The notes under the pieces: generated by a model
The model's input: only the letters and a program-made list of their open reading frames with translations
The model's database searches: none
What the model was told of the DNA's origin: nothing
Program-made: the position numbers and the translations under genes
Assembly (NCBI RefSeq): GCF_937616625.2
Contig: NC_065576.1
Coordinates: 24,970,628 to 25,034,627, forward strand
Direction of reading: 5' to 3'
Length of the DNA stretch: 64,000 nucleotides
From: Mercurialis annua
Lineage: Eukaryota; Streptophyta; Magnoliopsida; Malpighiales; Euphorbiaceae
Part shown: positions 1 through 13,918 of the stretch, one piece after another
Position numbering within the stretch: the stretch's first letter is position 1
How the letters are laid out: each line of letters opens with the position of its first letter

Positions 1-3000
1 CATGGGTAGGTTATATAACGCAAAGTGTGAGTTAAAAGTGACGGTAGATTAGTAGTATGTCTCGTCTTAAATCTCTTTAACGTGTCATTTCGATTTCTTA
101 AGCGAGATTAGGTTATATCACATGTGTGCGTGAAAAGTAATGCTAGATTAGTAGTATGTCGCGTCTCAAGTTTCTTTAACGCGTCGTTCCGATTACCTAA
201 GCGTGGTTAGGTTATATGACCCAAAGTGTGCATTTAAAGTGACGCTAGATTAGTATGTCGCGTCACAAGTCTTTTTAAGGCGTCGTACCGACCTAACAAT
301 GGTTAGGTTATATTACGTAAATTGTGCGTGAAAAGTGACGCTATATAACTATGTCGCATCACAAATCTTTTTAACACGTTGTTCCGATTACCTAAACATG
401 GTTAGATTATATTACGCAAAGTGTACGTTATAAGTGACGCTATATTAGTATGTCGCGTCTCAAGTCTCTTTAACGCATCGTTCCGATTGCCTAAGCTTGT
501 GTTTTGAAAGTGTCGCTAGATTAGTATGTCGCGTCTCAAGTCTCTTTGTCGCATCGTTCCGATTACCTAAGCATGGTTAGGTTATATTACGCGAAGGGTG
601 CATGAAAAGTGACGCAATAAAAGTATATCGCGTAACAAGTCTCTTTAACGCTTCGTTCCAATTACCTAAGCATGGTTAGGTTATATTACGCAAAGTGTGC
701 GTGAATAGTTACGCTAGATTAGTATGTCGTGTCTCAAGTCTGTCTAACGCGTCATTTCGATTACCTAAGCATGGTTATGTTATATTAGGAAAAGTAAGCG
801 TGAAAAGTGACGCTGGATTAGTATGTCGAGTTCAAGTCTCTTTAACGCGTCGTATCGATGTTGCTTATGTCGCGTTAGAAGTCTCTCTAACGCGTCGTTC
901 TGATTACCTAAGCATGGTTAGGTTATATTACGCAAAGTGTGCGTGAAAAGTGACGCTAGATTAGTATGTAGTGTCTCAAGTCTATTTGATGTATCATTCC
1001 GATTACTTAAGCATCGTTTGGTTATATTACGCAAAGTTTGCGTGAAAAGTGATGTTAGATTAGTATGACGCGTCTCCATTCTCTTCAACGCATTGTTCCG
1101 ATTACCTAAGCATGGTTAGGTTATATTACGCAAAGCGTGCGTCAAAAGTGACGCTAAATTAGTAAGTTGCGCCTCAAGTTTGTTTAACACGTTGTTCCGA
1201 TTACCTAAGCATGGTTAGGTTATATTAGGAAAAGTGTGCGTGAAAAATGACGCTAGATAAGTAAGTCGCGTCTCAAGTCTCTTTAACGCGTCGTTCCGAT
1301 TACTTAAGGATGGTTATGCAAAGTGTGTGTAAACAGTGACGCTAGATTAGTATGGCGTGTCTCAAGTCTATTAAACGCGTTGTTTCGATTACCAAGCTTA
1401 TGTCGCGTCACAAGTCTCTCTAACACGTCGTTCTGATTATCTAAGCATGGTTAGGTTATATCACGCAAAGTGTGCGTGAAAAATGACAATTGGTTAGGAT
1501 GTCGCGTTTCAAGTCCATTTAATGCGTCGTTCCTATTACCTAAGAATGGTTAGGTTATATTACGCAAGGGGTGCGTAAAACGTGACGCTAGATTAATTTG
1601 TCGCGTCTCAATTCTCTTTAACGCATCGTTCCGAATGCCTAAGCATGGTTTGGTTATAATACACAAAGTTTGCGTGGAAAGTGATGCTAGATTAGTACGT
1701 CGCGTCTCAAGTGTCCGTAACGCTTCTTTTCGATTACCATGCTTATGTCGTGTCACAAGTCTCTCTAACGCGTCGTTCCGATTACCTATCCATGGTTAGA
1801 TTATAGTACACAAAGCGTGCATGAAAAGGATCAATAGATTAGTATGTCGCGTTACAAGTCTCGTTAACGCGCCGTTCCGATTATCTAAGCATGGTTAGGT
1901 TATATTATGCAAAATGTGCGTGAAAAGTGACGCTAGATTAGTATGTCCAGTCTGAAGAGTCTTTAACGCGTCGTTCCGATTACCTAAGCAAGGTTAAGTT
2001 ATCTTACGCGAAGTGTGCGTAAAAAGTGACCCTATATGAGTATGTTTCGTCTCAAGTCTCTTTAATGCGTAGTTCCGATTACCATGCTTATGTCGCGTCA
2101 GAAGTCTCTCAAACGCATCGTTCGGATTACCTAAGCATGGGTAGGTTATATTACGCAAAGTGTGCGTGAAAAATGACAATAGATTAGTATATCGCATCTC
2201 AAGTCTATTTAAAGTGTGGTTCCAGTTACTTAAGCATGGTTTGGTTATATTATTACGCAAAGTGTGCGTGTAAAATGACAATAGATTAGTATGCCGGGTA
2301 TTAAGTGTATCTAACGCGTCGTTCCGATTACCTAAGCATGGTTAGGTTATATTATGCAAAGTGTGCAGGAATAGTGACGCTAGATTAGTAAGTCGCATCT
2401 CAATTATCTTTAACGCGTTGTTCCGATTACCTAAGCATGCTTAGGTTATATTACGCAAAGCGTGCATGAAAAGTGACGCTAGATTAGTATGTCTCCTCTC
2501 ATGTCTATTTAACGCGTAGTTCCGATTACCTAAGAATGGTTAGGTTATTAGGCAAAGTGTGCGTGAAAAGTAATGCTAGATTAGTATGTCGCGTCTCAAG
2601 TCTATTTAACGCGTTGTTTCGATTACCATTCTTATGTCGCGTCACAAGTCTCTCTAACACGTCGCTTCGCTTACCTAAGCATGGTTAGGTTATATTACGT
2701 AAAGTGTGCGTTTTCAGTGACGCTAGATTAGTATGCCGCGTCTTAAGTCTCTTTAACGTGTCGTTCCAATTACCTAAGCATGGTTAGGTTATATTACGCA
2801 AAGTGTTCTTGAAAAGTGACGCTAGATTAATTTGACACGTCTTAATTCTCTTTAACGCGTTGTTCCGACTACCTAAGCATGGTTAGGTTATATTACGCAA
2901 AGTTTGCGTGAAAAGTGACGCTAGATTAGTATGTCGCCTCTCAAGTATCTTTAACGCGTTGTTTCGATTACCATGCTTATGTCGCGTCATAAGTCTCTCT

Positions 3001-3866
3001 AACGCGGCGTTCCAATTCCCTAAGCATGGTTAGGTTATAGTACGCAAAGTGTGCGTGAAAAGGATCAATAGATTAGTATGTCGCATCTCAAGTCTCTTTA
3101 ACCCGTCGTTCCGATTACCTAAGCATGGTTAGGTATATTTTGCAAAATGTGCATGAAAAGTGACGCTAGATTAGTATGTCCAATCTCAAGTCTCTTTAAT
3201 GTGTTGTTCCGATTACCTAAGAATCGTTAGGTATACTACGCAAAGTGTGCGTAAATAGTGACCCTAGATTAGTATGTTTCGTCACAAGTCTATTTAACGC
3301 GTCGTTTCGATTACAATGCTTATGTCGCGTCACAAGTCTCTCTAACGTGTCGTTTTGATTACCTAAATATGGTTAGGTTATATTACGAAAAGTGTGCATG
3401 AAAAGTGACGTTAGATTAGTATGCCGCGTCTCAAGTCTCTTTAGCGCTTCGTTCCGATTACCTAAGCATGGTTAGGTTATATTACGCAAAGTGTGCTTGA
3501 AAAGTGAGGCTAGATTAATTTGTCGCGTCTCAAGTCTCTCTAACGTGTCGTTCCGGTTTCCTAAGCATGGTTAGGTTATATTATGCGAAGTGTGCGTAAA
3601 AAGTGACGCTAGTTAATATCGCGTGTCTCAAGTATCTTTAACGCATCATATCGATTACCATGCATATGTCTCGTCAGAAGTCTCTCTAATGCGTTGTTCT
3701 GATTACCTAAGCATGGTTAGGTTATATTACGCAAAGTGCGCATGAAAAATGACAATAGATTAGTATATCGCGTCTCATGTCTATTTAACGCGTCGTTCCA
3801 ATTACCTAAGCATTGTTAGGTTATAATGCGCAGCGCGTGCGTGAAAAGTGACGCTAGATTAGTATG
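1..3866 (+). repeat. 99-bp satellite array, forward orientation, diverged monomers
   Basis: Tandem copies of the 99-bp monomer, recognised by recurring CCTAAGCATGGTTAGG, TTATATTACGC, GATTAGTATGTCGCG and TTTAACGCG words. Monomers differ from each other by many substitutions and small indels, and I see no higher-order periodicity here. Half-monomers of about 48 bp (ATTACCATGCTTATGTCGCG type) appear near 1390, 1735, 2085, 2625, 2965, 3310 and 3655. A variant block at about 471-690 carries a GCTTGTGTTTTGAAAG segment and an ACGCAATAAAAGTATATCG segment, with a close relative near 54.4 kb. The short open frames here have no coding features. Confidence 0.93.
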
Positions 3867-3961
3867 GCGTTTAATGCGTTAAAAAGACTGGAGACGAAAC
3901 ATACTAATCTAGCGTCAATTTTCATGCACACTTTGCGTAATATAACCTAACTATGCTTAGG
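3805..3961. other. Satellite orientation-switch junction 1 (fold-back)
   Basis: Forward monomer sequence ending in GATTAGTATG at 3866 is followed by 33 bp (3867-3899) and then by the reverse complement of the same part of the monomer, starting CATACTAATC at 3900. The flanking arms, about 3805-3866 and 3900-3961, are imperfect inverted copies of about 62 bp. The spacer itself reads as reverse-orientation monomer sequence at its right end (AAAAAGACTGGAGACG) and forward at its left. From here to about 13.9 kb every monomer is reversed. Confidence 0.85.
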
Positions 3962-6900
3962 TAATTGGAACGACGCGTTAAAGAGACTTGAGACGCAACA
4001 TACTAATCTAGTGTCACCTTTTATGCACACTTTGCGTAATATAACATAACCATGCTTAGATAGTCGGAAAAACACGTTAAAGAGACTTGAGAGGCGACAT
4101 ACTAATCTAGCGTCACTTTTCAAGCACACTCTGTGTAATATATCCTAACCAAGCTTAGGTAATCGGAACGACGCATTAAAGAGATTTGAGACGCGACATA
4201 CTCATCTAGCGTCACATTTCATTTACACTTTGAGTAAAACAACCTAACCATGCTTAGGTAATCGGAATGACGCGTTAAAGATACGTATGACGCGTCATGC
4301 TAATCTAGCGTCACTATTCTCACACTCTTTGTGTAATGTAACCTAACCACTGTTAGGTAATCGGAACGACGCGTGAAAGAGACTTAAGAAGCGACATACT
4401 GATCTAGCGTTACTTTTTACGCGCACTTTGCGTAATATAACTAACCATGCTTAGGTAGTTGGAACGACGTGTTAGAGAGACTTATGACACGAAATAAGCA
4501 TGGTAATCGAAACGCGTCAAAGATACTTGAGACGTTCCATACTAATCTAGCGTCACTTTTTACGCACACTTTGTGAAATATAACCTAACCATGCTTAGGT
4601 AATCGAAACGGTGCGTTAAAGAGACTTGAGACGCGAGATACTAATCTAGCGTCAGTTTTCACGCACACTTTTCTTAATATAACCTAACCATTCTTAGGGA
4701 ATCAGAAGACGCGTTAAAGAGACTTGAGACGCGACATACTAATCTTGCGTCACTTTTCACGCACACTTTGCGTAAAATAACCTAACCATGCTTAGGTAAT
4801 CGGAACGACGCGTTAGAGATACTTGTGACTCGACATATTAATCTAGCGTGACTTTTCACGCACACTTCTCGTAATATTAGCTAACCATGCTTAGGTAATC
4901 GGAAAGACACGTCAAAGAGACTTGGCACGCGACATACTAATCTAGCGGCACTTTTAACGCACGCTCTGCGTAATATAACCAAACCATGCTTAGGTAATCG
5001 GAACGACACATTGTAGATACTCGAGACGCGACTTACTAATCTTCTGCCACTTTTCACGCACTATTTGCTTAATATAACCTAACATTGCTTAGGTAATCGT
5101 AACGACACGTTAGAGAGACTTGTGACGCGTCACAAGGATTGTAATCGAAACGACGCGTGAAAGAGACTTATGACGCTTACTAATTTAGCGTCACTTTTTA
5201 CGCGCACTTTGCATAATATAACATAACCATGCTTAGATAATCGGAACGACGCGTTAAAGAGACTTGAGAGGCGACATACCAATCTAGAGTCACTTTTCAC
5301 GCACACTTTGCGTAATATGACCTAACTATGCTTAGGAAATCAGAACGACACGTTAAAAAGAATTGAGACGCGACATACTTATCTAGCGTCAGTTTTCACG
5401 CACATTTTTCATAATATAACCTAACCATCCTTAGGTAATCAGAACGACTCGTTAAAGAGACTTGAGACGCGACATACTAATCTTTAGTTACTTTTCATGC
5501 ACACTTTGTGTAATATAACCTAACCATACTTATGTAGTCAGAACGACGCGTTAGAGAGACTTGTGACGCGACATACTAATCTAGCATCACTATTCACGCA
5601 CTCTTTGCGTAATTGACTTAACCATGCTTAGGTAATCGGAACGACGCGTTAAAGAGACTAAGGACAAAACATACTAATCAATTGTTATTTTTCACGAACG
5701 ACGCGTTAGAGAGACTTGTGACGCGACATAAGCATGGTAATCGATACGACGCGATAAAGAGACTTTAGACATGACATACTTATCTAGCGGCATTTTTCAC
5801 GCAAACTTTGCGTATTATGACCTAGTCATGCTTATGTAATTGGAACGATGCGATAGAGAGACTTGAGGCGCGACATACTAATCTAGCGTCACTTTTCATG
5901 CACACTTTTCATAATATAACCTGACCATGCTTAAGTAATCAGAACAACGCGTTAAAGAGACTTGAGACGCGACATACTAATCTAGCGTTACTTTGCACTT
6001 TGCATAAAATAACCTAACCATGCTTAGGTAATCGAAACGACGCGTTCAAGAGACTTGTGACGCTATGGTGACTTTTCACGCACACTTTGTATAATATAAC
6101 CTAACTTTGCTTAGGTAATCAGAACGATGCGTTAGAGAGACTTATGAAGCGACATGTAATCTAGCGTCACTTTTCACGCATACTATAACTTTTACCATGC
6201 TTAGGTAATCAAAATGACGTATTTATGAAACTTAAGACGCAACATACTAATCTAGGATCATTTTTCACGCACATGTTGCGTAATATAACCTAACCATGCA
6301 TAGGTAATCAGAACTTAAAGAGACGTGAGACGCGACATACTAATCTAGCTTCCCTTTTCACGCACATTTTGCATAATATAACCTAACCATGCTTAGGTAA
6401 TCGGAACGACGGGTTAAAGTGACTTGAGACGCGACATACTAATCTAGCGTCACTTTTCATGCACACTTTGCGTAAAATAACCTAACCATGCTTAGGTAAT
6501 CGAAAAGACGCGATAAAGAGACTTGAGCCATGACATACTAATCTTCTGTGACTTTTGACGTACACTTTGTGTAATATAACCTAACCATGCTTAGGTAATC
6601 GGAACGATGTGTTAGAGAGACTTGTGACGCTGTATAAGCATGGTAACCGAACTGACGCGTTAGAGAGACTTGAGACGCGCCATACTAATCTAGCGAAACG
6701 TTTAAAGCGCACTAGGCGTTATATACCCTAACCATGCTTAGGTAATTGGAACGACACGTTAAAGAGACTTGAGACACGACATACTAATCTAGCGTCACTA
6801 TTCACGCACGCTTTGCGTAATATAGCCTAACCATGCTTAGATAATTGGAATGACGCGTTAAAGAGACTTGAGACACGACATACTAATCTATTGTTACTTT

Positions 6901-9900
6901 TCATGCACACTTCGCGTAATATAACCTAACCAAGCTTAGGTATTCGGAACGACGCTTTAGAGAAACTTGTGACGCGACATAAGCATGTCTATCGAAAGGA
7001 CGCGATAAAGAGACTTGAGACACGACATACTTATCTAGCGTCACTTTTCACGCACACTTTGCGTAAAATAACCTAACCATACTTAGGTAATCGGAACGAC
7101 GCATTAAAGAGACTAAATATGTGACATACTAATCTAGTGTCACTTTTCACACACACTTCATGTAATATAACCTACCATACTTAGGTAATTAGAATGACGC
7201 GTTAAAGTGACTTGAGAGGCGATATACTAATAATCTTTTGTCACTTTTCATACACACTTTGCGTAATATAACCAAACCATGCATAGGTAATCGGAACGAC
7301 ACGTTAAGGAAACTTGAGACGCGACATACAAATCTAGCGTCACTTTTCACGCACACTTGCGTAACATAACCTAACCATAATTAGGTTATCGGAACGACGC
7401 ATTAAAGAGAATTGAGACGCGACATACTAATCTAGCGTCACTTTTCACGCACACTATGTGTAATATAACCTAACAAAGCTTAGGTAATGGAACGACGCGT
7501 TAGAGAGACTTGTGACGCGACATACTAACCTAGCGACACTTTCAACGCGCACTTGGCGTAATATAACCTAACCATGCTTAGGTAATCAGAACGATGCGAT
7601 AAAGACACTTGAGACGCAACATACTATTTTAGCGGCACTTTTCGCGCACACTTTGCGTAATATAACCTAACCATGCTTAGGTAATAGGAACGACGCGTGA
7701 AAGAGACTTGAAACGCGACATACTAATCTAGCGTCACTTTTCCCGCACACTTTGAGTAATAACCTAACCATGATGCTTAGGTAATCAGATCGACGTGTTA
7801 GAGAGACTTGAGATGCGACATAAACATGGTTATCAAAACGACGCGTTACAGAGACTTGAGACCCGACATACTAATCTAGCGTCACTTTTCATGCACATTT
7901 TGTGTAATATAACCTAACCATGCTTAGGTAATCAGAACGACACGTTAAAGAGACTTGAGACGCGACATACTAATCTGGCATCACTTTTCACGCACTCTTT
8001 GCCTTATATAATCTAAGCATGCTTAGGTAATCAGAACGACGCGTTAAATAGAATTGATACGCAACATACTAATCTATTGTTACTTTTCATGCACGCTTTA
8101 CGTAATATAACCTAACCATGCTTAGGTAATATGAACGACGCGTTAGAGAGACTTGTGACGCAACATAAGCATGATAATCGGAACGATGCGTCAAAGACAC
8201 TTGAGCCGCGACATACAAATCTAATGTCCCTTTTCACGCGTATTTTGCGTAATATAACCTAACCATGTATAGGTAATCGGAACGATGTGTTAGATAGACT
8301 TGAGACGTGACATACTAATCTATTGTCATTTTTCACACACACTTTGCATAATATAACCTAACCATGCTTAGGTAATCGTAACGACGTGTGAAATAGACTT
8401 GGCACGCGACATAATAATCCATTATCATTTTTCACGCACACTATGCGTAATATATAACCTAACCATGCTTAGGTAATCGGAACAACGCGCTAGAGAGAAT
8501 TGAGACGCGACATAGTAATCTAGTGTCACTTTTCACGTACACTTTGCGTTATATAACCAAACCATGCCTAGGAAATCGGAACAACGCATTAGAGAACTTA
8601 AGACGCGACATACTAATCTAGCGTCACCTTTTAGGCACACTTTGCGTAATATATCCTGACCATGTTTAGGAGATCGGAACGACGCGCTGAAGAGACTTGA
8701 GATGCAATATACTAATCTAGCGTCACTCATTACACACACTTTGCTTAATATAACATAACCATGGTTAGGTAATCGGAAAAACGCGTTAAAGAGAATTTAG
8801 ACGCGGCATAATAATTTAGTGTCACTTTTCAAGCACACTTTGCGTAATATAACCTAACCATGCTTAGGTAATCAGAACGATGCGTTAGATAGACTTGAGA
8901 AGCGACATACTAATCTATTGTCATTTTTCACGAACACTTTGCATAATATAACCTAACCATGTTAATCGAAACAACGCATTAAAGAGACTTGAAACTCGCC
9001 ATACTAATCTAGCATCACCTTAAACGCACACTTTGCGTAATATAACCTATCCATGCTTAGAAAATCGGAACGACGCATTTGAGAACTAGGGACGCGACAT
9101 ACTAATCCAGCGCCTCTTTTCACGCACTCTTTGCTTAATATAACCTAACCATGCTTAGGTAATTGTAACGACGCGTTAACCAAACTTATGACGCAAGATA
9201 AGCATGGTAATTGAAACGACGCGTTAAAGAGACTTGAGATGCGACATACTAATCTAGCGTCACTTTTCAGGCACACTTTGCCTAATATTACCTAACCATG
9301 CTTAGGTAATCGGAACGATGAATAGAGAGACTTGTGACGCGACATAAGCATGGTAATCGAAATGACGCGTTAAAGAGACTTGAGACGCGTAATACTAATC
9401 TAGCGTCACTTTTTACGCACACTTTGCGTAATATTAGCTAACCATGCTTAGGAAATCGGAACGACTCGTTAGAGAGACTTGATACGCGACATGCTAATCT
9501 AGCATCACTTTTCACGCACATTTTGCGTAATATAACCTAGCCATGCTTAGGTAGTTGGAAAAACGTGTTAGAGAGACTTGAGACGCGTCGTACTAATCTA
9601 GTGTCACTTTTTCACACACTTTGTGTAATATAACCTAACCATGCTTAGGTAATCGGAACGACGCGTTAGAGAGACTTGTGACGCGACTTACTAATCTAGT
9701 GTCACTTTTCACGCACACTTTGCGTAATATAACCTAACCATGCTTAGGTTATCGGAACGACGAGTTAAAGTGACTTGAGACGCGACATACTAATCTAGCG
9801 TCACTTTTCACGCACACTTTGCGTAATATAACCTAACTATGCTTAGGTAATCGGAACGACGCGTTAAAGAGACTTGAGACGCGACGTACTAATCTGGCAT

Positions 9901-12900
9901 CACTTTTCACGCACACTTTGCGTAATATAACCTAACCATGCTTAGGTAATCAGAATGACGCGTTAAAGAGACTTGAGACGCGACATACTAATCTGGCATC
10001 ACTTTTCACGCACACTTTGCGTAATACAACCTAACCATGCTTGGGTTATCAGAACGACGCGTTAAAGAGACTTGAGACGAGACATACTAATCAAGCGTCA
10101 CTTTTCATGCACACTTTGCGTATAAAAACCTAACCATTCTTGGGTAATCAGAACGACGCATTAAAGAGACTTGAGACAGGACATAATAATCTAGCATCAC
10201 TTTTCACGCACAATTTTCTTAATATAACCTAACCATGCTTAAGTAAACGGAATGACTCTTTAAAAACACTTGTGACGCGACATACTAATCTAGCGGCACT
10301 TTTAACGCACACTTTGTGTATTGTAACATAACCATGCTTAGGTAATTGGAACGTTGCGTTAAAGAGACTTAAGACGCGACTTACTAATCTATTGTCACTT
10401 TTCACGCTAACTTTGCATAATATAACCTAACCATGCTTAGGTAATCGGAATGACGCGTTAGAGAGACTTGTGACGTAACATACTAATCTAGCGTCACTTT
10501 TCACGTACACTTTGCGTAATATTAGATAACCATGCTTATAGGTAATCAGAACAACGCGTTAAAGAGAGACTTGTAACGTGACACAAGCATGGAAATCGAA
10601 ATAACGCGTTAAAGAGACTTGAGAAGCGACATACTAATATAGCGTCACTTTTCACGACACTTTGCGTAATATAACCTAACCATGCTTAGGTAATCGGAAC
10701 GACGCGTTAAAGAGACTTGTGATGTGACATACTAATCTAGCGGCACTTTTAACGCACACTTTGCATAATATAACCTAACCATACTTAGGTAATCGGAACG
10801 ACGCGTTAAAGAGACTTGAGACGCGGCTTACTAATCTAACGTCACTTTTCACGCACACTTTTGATTATATAACCTAACCATGCTTAGGTAATCAGTATAA
10901 CGCGTTAAACAGACATGAGACACGACTTACTAATCTAGCGTCACATTTCAAGCAGACTTTTCGTTATATGACCTAACTATGCTTAGGATATTGGAACGAC
11001 GCGTTAGAGAGACTTGTGACGCGACATAAGCATGGTAATCGAAATGACGCGTTAAAGAGACTTGAGACGCTACATACTACTCTAGCGTCACTTTTCACGC
11101 ATACTTTGCGTAACATAACCTTCTTAGGTATTCAGAATGACGCGTTAGAGAGACTTGTTAGGCGACATTCTAATCTAGCGTCACTTTTCACACACACTTT
11201 GCGTAATATAACCTAACCATTCTTAGGTAATCGGAACGACGCGTTAAAGAGACTCTAGACACGACATACTAATCTAGCGTCACTATTCATGCACTCTTTG
11301 CGTAATATAACCTAACCATGCTTAGGTAATCGGAACGACACGTTAGAGAGACTTGTGACGCGACTTACTAATCTAGCGTCACTTTTCACGCACACCTTGC
11401 GTAATATAACCTAACCATGCTTAGGTAATCGGAACGACACTTTAGAGAGACTTTTGATGCAACATACAAATCTAGCGGCACTTATATCGCACACATTGCG
11501 TAATATATAACCATGCTTAGGTAATTGTAACGACGCGTTAGAGAGACTTTTGACGCGACATAAGCATATGACAATCAAAACGACGCGTTATAGAGACTTG
11601 AGACGCGCCATACTAATCTAGCGTCACTTTTCACGTTCACTTTGCGTAATATAACCTAACCATGCTTAGATACACTTAACGACGCGTTAAAGAGACTTGA
11701 GACGCGACATACTAATCTAGCGTCCCTTTTCACGCACACTTTGCATAATATAATCCAATAATGCTTAATTAATAGAAACGACGCGTTAAAGAGACTTGAG
11801 ACGCGTTATAATAGTCTAGCGTCACTTTTCACGCACATTTTGCGTAAAACAACCTAACCATGCATAGGTAATCGGAACGACGCGTTAAATAGACTTGAGA
11901 CGCGACATACTAGTCTAGCGTAACTTTTCACGCACACATTGCGTAATTTAAACTAACCATGCTTAGGTAATCGGAACGACGAGTTAAAGGGACTTGTGAC
12001 ACGACATACTAATCGAGCGGCACTTTCAACGCACACTTTGCTTAATATTACATAACCATGCTTAGGTAATCGGAACAACGCGTTAAAGAGACTCGAGACG
12101 TGACTTACTAACCTAGTGTCACTTTTCACGCACTATTTGCGTATTATATCCTAACCATGCTTTGGTAATTAGAACGCACGTTAGAGAGACTTGTGACGCA
12201 ACATACTAATCTAGCATCAATTTGTTTGCACACTTTCCGTAATATAACCGAACAATGCTTAGGTAATCAGAACGACGCATTAGAAAGACTTGTGACACGA
12301 CATAAGGATGGTAATCGAAACGACGCGTTAAAGAGACTTAAGACGCGCCTTACTAATCTACCGTCACTTTTACCCAAATTTTGCGTAATATAACATAACC
12401 ATGCTCAGATAATCTGAACGATGCGTTAAATAGACTTGAGAGGCGACATACTAATCTAGCGTAACTTTTCACGCACAGTTTGCGTAATATAACTAAAAAA
12501 TGCTTAGGCAATCGGAACAACGCGTTAAAGAGACTTGAGGCGTGACATACTTATCTAGCGTCAGTTTTCACGCACACTTTGCATAATATAACTAAACCAT
12601 CCCTAGGTAATTGGAACGACGTGTTAAAGATACTTGAGACGCGACATACTAATCTAGCGAATTTTTGCGAAAACTTTGAGTAATATAAACTAACCATGCT
12701 TAAGGTAATCGGAACGACGCGTTAGAGACACTTGTGACGTGACATACTAATCTAGCGTCGCTTTTAACGCACACTTTGCATAATATAACCTAACCATGGA
12801 TAGGTAATCGAAACGACGCATATGAGAGACTTGTTGCGCAACATAAGCATTGTAATAGAAACGACCTGTTAGAGACACTTGAGACGCGGCATACTAATCA

Positions 12901-13918
12901 AGCGACTCTTTGCGCAAACTTTTAGTAATATAGCCTAACCATGGTTAGGTAATCGGAACGACGCGTTATAGAGACTTGAGACGCGACTTACTAACTTAGT
13001 GTCACTTTTCACGCACTATTTGCGTAATATAATCTAACCATGCATAGGCAATCAAAACGATGCGTTAAATAGACTTGAGACGCGCCACACTAATCTAGCG
13101 TCACTTTTTACGCACACTTTGCATAATATAACCTAACCATTCTTAGGTAATCAGAACAACGCGTTAAAGAGACTCTAGACGCGACGTACTAATCTAGCGT
13201 CACTTTTCATGCACACTTTGCGTAATATAACCTAACCATGCTTAGGTAATCGGTACAACGCATTAAAGAGACTGGAGACGGAAAATACTAGTTTAACGTC
13301 ACATTTCACGCACACTTTACGTAAAATAATCTAACCATGCGTAGGTAATCGGTACGACGAGTTATAGAGACTTAAGACGCGACATACTAAGCTAGCGTAA
13401 CTTTTCACGCAGACTTCGCGTAATATAAACTAACCAAGCTGAGTTAATCAGAACGACGCGTTAAAGAGACTTGTGACGAGACACACTAATCTAGCGGCAC
13501 TTTTGACGCACACTTTGCGTAATATAACCTAACCATGCTTAGGTAATCGGAACGACGCGTTAAAGAGACTTGAGACGCGTCTTACTAATCTAGCGTCACT
13601 TTTCATGCACACTTTTGATAATATAACCTAACCATGCTTAGGTAATTAGAACGAAGCTTTAGAGAGACTTGAGAAATGACATACTAATATGTTGTCCCTT
13701 TTCACGCACACTTTGCGTAATATAACATAACCATACCTAGGTAATCGGAACGACGCGTCAAAGAGACTTGAGACGCGACATACTTATCTAGCGTCAGTTT
13801 TCACGCACACTTTGAGTAATATAACCTAGCCATGGTAATCAGACCGACGCGATAAAGAGACTTCAGACGCGACATACTAATCTAGCGTCACTTTTCACGC
13901 ACACTTTGCGTAATATAA
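3900..13918 (-). repeat. 99-bp satellite array, inverted orientation (~10 kb)
   Basis: The same monomer reads here as its reverse complement: CCTAACCATGCTTAGG, AATCGGAACGACGCG, TTAAAGAGACTTGAGACGCG, CATACTAATCTAGCGTCAC, TTTTCACGCACACTTTGCG. Consecutive copies of the TTTGCGTAAT word at 9720, 9820, 9919 and 10018 are 99 bp apart, which gives the monomer length directly. Reversed half-monomers (GACATAAGCATGGTAATCG type) are scattered, for example near 4490, 5720, 7820, 9200, 9340 and 11030. No large higher-order unit is evident. No coding sequence is seen. Confidence 0.92.

Noticed and set aside
695..946. Other short open frames in satellite (for example 695, 1994, 8533, 14318, 41066, 55042 and 57465)
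   Set aside because: All are translations of monomers in one of the frames that has lost its stop by mutation; peptide similarity just mirrors the tandem repeat.
3112..3127. Interstitial telomere sequence (CCTAA/TTAGG)
   Set aside because: Only single 5-bp words occur per monomer, as inverted arms; there is no tandem TTTAGGG or TTAGG run.
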